From a virus: a DNA stretch of 31,927 nucleotides. The DNA lies in the IMG/VR virus record IMGVR_UViG_3300015371_000119, positions 1-31,927 of that record. The stretch is one strand, 5' to 3'. How positions within the stretch are numbered: the stretch's first letter is position 1; each line of letters opens with the position of its first letter. The notes beneath the pieces were generated by a model that saw only the letters and a program-made list of their open reading frames with translations, had not been told where the DNA came from and did not search any database. The translations under genes were made by a program, and so were the position numbers. Below, piece by piece: positions 29,166 through 31,927 of the stretch.

Positions 29166-29629
29166 TTGAGACTTGCAGATTCACAAACCTGAGAAGTCAG
29201 TCGCTCAGCTTCAATACTGACAATCTGCCCCTTCACGACTATCATATCGACGGAGAGACAAGAGGCGCAGATCGTCCACATATGCAGGATCATGGAGATT
29301 GGCAGTCTTACGGATACATGGGTCCGGTGACTGTACATTTGGAGGGAGATATCGTTTACGACACAACTGAGAACTACATCACGGCTCGGTTGAATATGCT
29401 AGATATTCTAGTCCCTCCCCCCGGACGCCAACGCTTGAGACGTTGGGGAACACTCTATATCAAGTATACGGGGCAGACGTATGAATTTGCCGGAGACTGT
29501 CGATTGGACGGATATCCGGAGATTCCTCTGCAAGCACTGTATCCGAGTGTTTCCCCATTCCAGGTTTCATTCCACGTCTTTGAGCCGCACTTCACTGAAA
29601 TTGGTACGGGGCGGAGGGTTCTAGTTTAG
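29162..29629 (+). CDS. Distal tail (Dit-like) protein
   Basis: The ATG overlaps the tape measure stop (ATGA). The protein MIETCRFTNLRSQSLSFNTD has GDWQSYGYMGPVTVHLEGDI followed by ITARLNMLDILVPPPGRQRL and RRWGTLYIKYTGQTYEFAGD. The order is that of Dit-type baseplate proteins: an N-terminal strand, a belt with 'G......Y.G......G', and a C-terminal PFQVSFHVFEPHFTEIG. At 155 aa it is a short form lacking an added sugar-binding module. It probably forms the hexameric hub below the tube. Confidence 0.72.
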   Translation: MIETCRFTNLRSQSLSFNTDNLPLHDYHIDGETRGADRPHMQDHGDWQSYGYMGPVTVHLEGDIVYDTTENYITARLNMLDILVPPPGRQRLRRWGTLYIKYTGQTYEFAGDCRLDGYPEIPLQALYPSVSPFQVSFHVFEPHFTEIGTGRRVLV

Positions 29630-30762
29630 TGGCTAACTGGCAAATTCGACACCGCACACATAACGGGGATCTGCTCCATACGATTGATCCTGAGAATCTC
29701 AACTTCACGATCAATCTTGACGATCCGCATGATATCTCGTATGAGGTATCTACGGACAATCCTGTAATCGAGGAAGAGAATACAGCCGAGGGTGACTGGC
29801 TCGGCGCATATCAGCATGATTGGGAGTTGCTGAGAGACGGAGAGATTATTACTGGCATGGCAGGGATGGTTACGTCTATCAATATTCCATCAGGCCAGGA
29901 AGTAGTCAAGGTAACGGGCAAGAGTTGGCTGCACTATCTAGAGCGCCGACACTATCCATTCGATCCTCACAATCCGCTAACTTGGCGACTTCGGATGCAC
30001 AACGAGGATGTATGCGATATTATCCATGAAATGCTGACTGCAACACTCTCGAGAGATTACAGCCTGAATATCGACTTGCTCGATTTGGTAGCTCGCACAA
30101 CTTTCGATAGTAGCTTGCGAATCGAGTTTGGCGATACTGAGGATATGCTCTCGAAGATCAAGACTCTTGCAGAAGGCAAGCCTGGATTTGATTTCGAGAT
30201 TCTTGAGAACAAGGAATTTCGACTATACTATCCAGAGTACAGCGATCCGACTATTCTTGCATTTATGATGATTACTGGATCGCCCGAGACAGTCGTTCAT
30301 ACAGACTCAGCACTTGAGACTGAGTGGACTGACAACGGCCCGGAAGGTACTCATCTACTTGCATTCGGGGCAGGCTCATCGTACAAGATGGGCAGAAACT
30401 ACGGCTCCACAGAGGGACAGCAAACTTTCAGGCGTCTCGATCATTCGATGGATTTCGGGGATCAGCCGAATTTCGATGCTCTTGAGAAATTGGCGAAAGG
30501 CGCATTGAGAGCGGCAGTCAGACCTCAGCGAGAAGTGCCAATTAAGGTAGCTCCTGAGAACATTAACGATTTTTGGAATGTTGTGCGTCCCGGTGTCTAT
30601 TTCGAGTCTCGCACGAATATCTATGGTCATCAGGTAACAGGCACAAAGAAGCTAGTTTCGATTGATGCCGAGATTACAAACGAAGGCGAAGAACTCGTAG
30701 AGCTACATTCCACCCTGTGGAAGGCTTGGTATGATGTAGACGGAGTGGTGGAGCAGATTTAG
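29629..30762 (+). CDS. Tail hub/tip protein (Gp37-like)
   Basis: The 377-aa protein starts at GTG overlapping the Dit gene stop, behind GGAGGG. It contains GAYQHDWELLRDGEIITGMA, GKSWLHYLERRHYPFDPHNP and a C-terminal NVVRPGVYFESRTNIYGHQV segment. This arrangement is characteristic of the siphovirus ReqiPepy6 Gp37-like family of tail hub proteins found in actinophages and in many Gram-positive phages. It has no visible catalytic domain. The product likely trimerises at the tail tip, below the Dit ring, and holds receptor-binding proteins. Confidence 0.78.
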   Translation: MANWQIRHRTHNGDLLHTIDPENLNFTINLDDPHDISYEVSTDNPVIEEENTAEGDWLGAYQHDWELLRDGEIITGMAGMVTSINIPSGQEVVKVTGKSWLHYLERRHYPFDPHNPLTWRLRMHNEDVCDIIHEMLTATLSRDYSLNIDLLDLVARTTFDSSLRIEFGDTEDMLSKIKTLAEGKPGFDFEILENKEFRLYYPEYSDPTILAFMMITGSPETVVHTDSALETEWTDNGPEGTHLLAFGAGSSYKMGRNYGSTEGQQTFRRLDHSMDFGDQPNFDALEKLAKGALRAAVRPQREVPIKVAPENINDFWNVVRPGVYFESRTNIYGHQVTGTKKLVSIDAEITNEGEELVELHSTLWKAWYDVDGVVEQI

Positions 30763-31277
30763 TGGCCGGCAAAGATTTCCTAGGTAGAGGCAAAGACCTC
30801 ATTGATGATATCTTCCATGAATTGTCTGTACTTGAGGACAAAGTTGTCGGATTGGCGAATATCAAGCAGCCAACACATCCTCTGTATCTCTTCTACGATT
30901 GGAAGAATCCCAATCCTGGCGACCTTCCAGACGATCCGGTAGAAGCGCAACATGCAGGAGGATTCGATGATGACACATTCTGGCAGTATACGAACGGTGG
31001 ATGGGTTTTCGTCGGTGGTGGCCGTTGGTACGATCTTACGCTAGAACCTCCCTGGGTTTCAGTTGGTGGCCCTTACCATGATCCTCAGTTTAGTAAGGCA
31101 TCTCCGATGCACCTGAAATTCAGGGGAGCTATCGACGGTGGAGGACCTGGAGATATCATCGCTTTCTTGCCCGTACAGTTTTGGCCCGATGCTGTTGAGC
31201 ACTATGTCATTTCGTTTGGTAACACTCCGACAGTAATTGAAGTCTCTGCTACAGACGGATCAGTAACGCCACTCTAA
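30762..31277 (+). CDS. Minor tail/baseplate protein (171 aa)
   Basis: The GTG overlaps the previous stop. The N-terminal 30 residues (MAGKDFLGRGKDLIDDIFHE) form a helix that could attach to the hub, followed by a beta-rich region FYDWKNPNPGDLPDDPVEAQ, then WQYTNGGWVFVGGGRWYDLT. The Trp and Gly rich motifs suggest a beta-propeller or sugar-binding fold. It sits between hub and a putative receptor-binding gene. A tail-tip accessory role is inferred from order. Confidence 0.6.
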   Translation: MAGKDFLGRGKDLIDDIFHELSVLEDKVVGLANIKQPTHPLYLFYDWKNPNPGDLPDDPVEAQHAGGFDDDTFWQYTNGGWVFVGGGRWYDLTLEPPWVSVGGPYHDPQFSKASPMHLKFRGAIDGGGPGDIIAFLPVQFWPDAVEHYVISFGNTPTVIEVSATDGSVTPL

Positions 31278-31927
31278 TGGCACAAGATATTCTCACCCTT
31301 CCGCCAATCGAAGTTGCAACCATGCCGAATGCGCCTGGTGATAGTTACCAGCAGGCAATTCATATTGGTGATGAGTTCTGGGTTGTTGGTGCTAATGGTA
31401 CTAGCACCAAAGTTTGGCGAGGATCAGGAACAACGTGGGAGCAGATCGGTGGTATCGAGGGTAGTGGATCAAGCCAGTTTGCACAATCTGGAATGCTTGC
31501 TACTGATGGGACTATTAATGGGATCTTCCTAGCTCATATCATCCGAATGGCAAATGGAGAACCTCTACCATCTAGTGATGGTTGTCCACCATTCACGAAT
31601 CTCGGTGCCGGTGTACGAATTTACCATTATGATCCAGTTGATAATGTATTCAAGAGAATCAATAGAGCCATCCAACCACCCTTTCCTGCTCCTCCAATTG
31701 ATGATAGTCTTATGGGTCTTACCCATGCTAATAACTCCACGCTTGCAACCTTCCCGAAGATTATTGCCGATCCATTCCGTTCCGGTATTTGTCATGTGAT
31801 TTGGGGCGGTCTTGGACAGCGTAAAGTTCGTGTTGCTGCAAGCAGTGGATGTACACTCACTACTCACGCGCAGAGTGTACATTACTGGACTGGTGGAGAA
31901 CCAGGAACTTGGGATGCTCCAACTGGA
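31277..31927 (+). CDS. Minor tail/receptor-binding protein, N-terminal part only
   Basis: The ATG overlaps the previous stop by one base and the frame stays open through the right edge (217 codons visible). The start reads MAQDILTLPPIEVATMPNAP and the visible part is beta-rich with repeated W, G and T positions (FWVVGANGTSTKVWRGSGTT and CHVIWGGLGQRKVRVAASSG). The pattern 'WVVG.NG......G..W..IGG' resembles one blade of a propeller-like module. After Dit and hub genes, receptor-binding proteins are expected. The rest of the gene would be needed for a firm call. Confidence 0.6.
   Translation, partial: MAQDILTLPPIEVATMPNAPGDSYQQAIHIGDEFWVVGANGTSTKVWRGSGTTWEQIGGIEGSGSSQFAQSGMLATDGTINGIFLAHIIRMANGEPLPSSDGCPPFTNLGAGVRIYHYDPVDNVFKRINRAIQPPFPAPPIDDSLMGLTHANNSTLATFPKIIADPFRSGICHVIWGGLGQRKVRVAASSGCTLTTHAQSVHYWTGGEPGTWDAPTG

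Noticed and set aside
1-31927. CRISPR arrays
   Set aside because: No regularly spaced short noncoding repeats; the only periodic array is the coding TPSGT repeat.

Overview
The window reads as part of a tailed double-stranded DNA phage genome with siphovirus morphology. The host is probably an actinobacterium. That inference rests on several small early proteins that match, from memory, families common in actinobacteriophages: a 'PPGVSVNDIPGNRPED' protein, an 'MSADNGYI' protein, a 'CLEEGPDC...CEYH...PSWFDP.YAGERWDED' protein and a 'PFYEVIYETG' protein. Base composition looks moderate rather than strongly GC-rich, so a lower-GC actinobacterium is as likely as a classical high-GC one. No integrase, lysis cassette, replication gene or tRNA was recognised.

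Left part (1-6836, all genes on the minus strand): a dense early-type operon of about 20 small genes with frequent ATGA/TAATG couplings. The only clear enzyme is a SprT-like zinc metallopeptidase; several others carry Cys/His metal-binding motifs. I added genes missed by simple ORF length cut-offs, including a 19-aa membrane micropeptide, a 40-aa membrane peptide, three 54-57 aa proteins and a partial Zn-ribbon protein at the edge. Control signals here include a good sigma70-type promoter (TTGACT-N17-TAGGAT), a second promoter whose spacer and -10 are covered by a large hyphenated palindrome, twin TTCTSAGAA sites, an intrinsic terminator and a stop-codon hairpin. The most unusual items are two noncoding elements (2529-2661 and 4766-4916). 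They share conserved ends, show compensatory changes in a 14-15 bp closing helix, and each fold into several internal stems. They look like two members of one structured-RNA family.

Right part (7005-31927, all plus strand): a late operon with almost continuous start/stop overlaps. It opens with small genes (a possible small terminase, a zinc-finger-like protein, membrane peptides, a LuxR-type HTH protein). Next comes an unusual block of virion-surface-like genes (8941-14654), marked by paralogous pairs and by proteins built of about 20-residue 'TExLxLTPSxTD' repeats, including one of 993 aa. Then follow a large terminase, a Mu gp29-like portal, a Mu gpI-like protease/scaffold, a decoration protein, the major capsid protein, head-tail connectors, the tail terminator, the tail tube, tail assembly chaperones joined by a probable -1 frameshift, a 1558-aa tape measure protein, a Dit-like protein, a Gp37-like hub protein and minor tail proteins running off the right edge.

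Together the late genes form a complete head-and-tail assembly line: packaging motor, portal, capsid with protease/scaffold, connector, tail tube of length set by the tape measure, and baseplate. The repeat and beta-rich proteins upstream of the terminase are probably decoration or receptor-binding factors. The early region probably supplies host-takeover and regulatory functions, most of them unknown.
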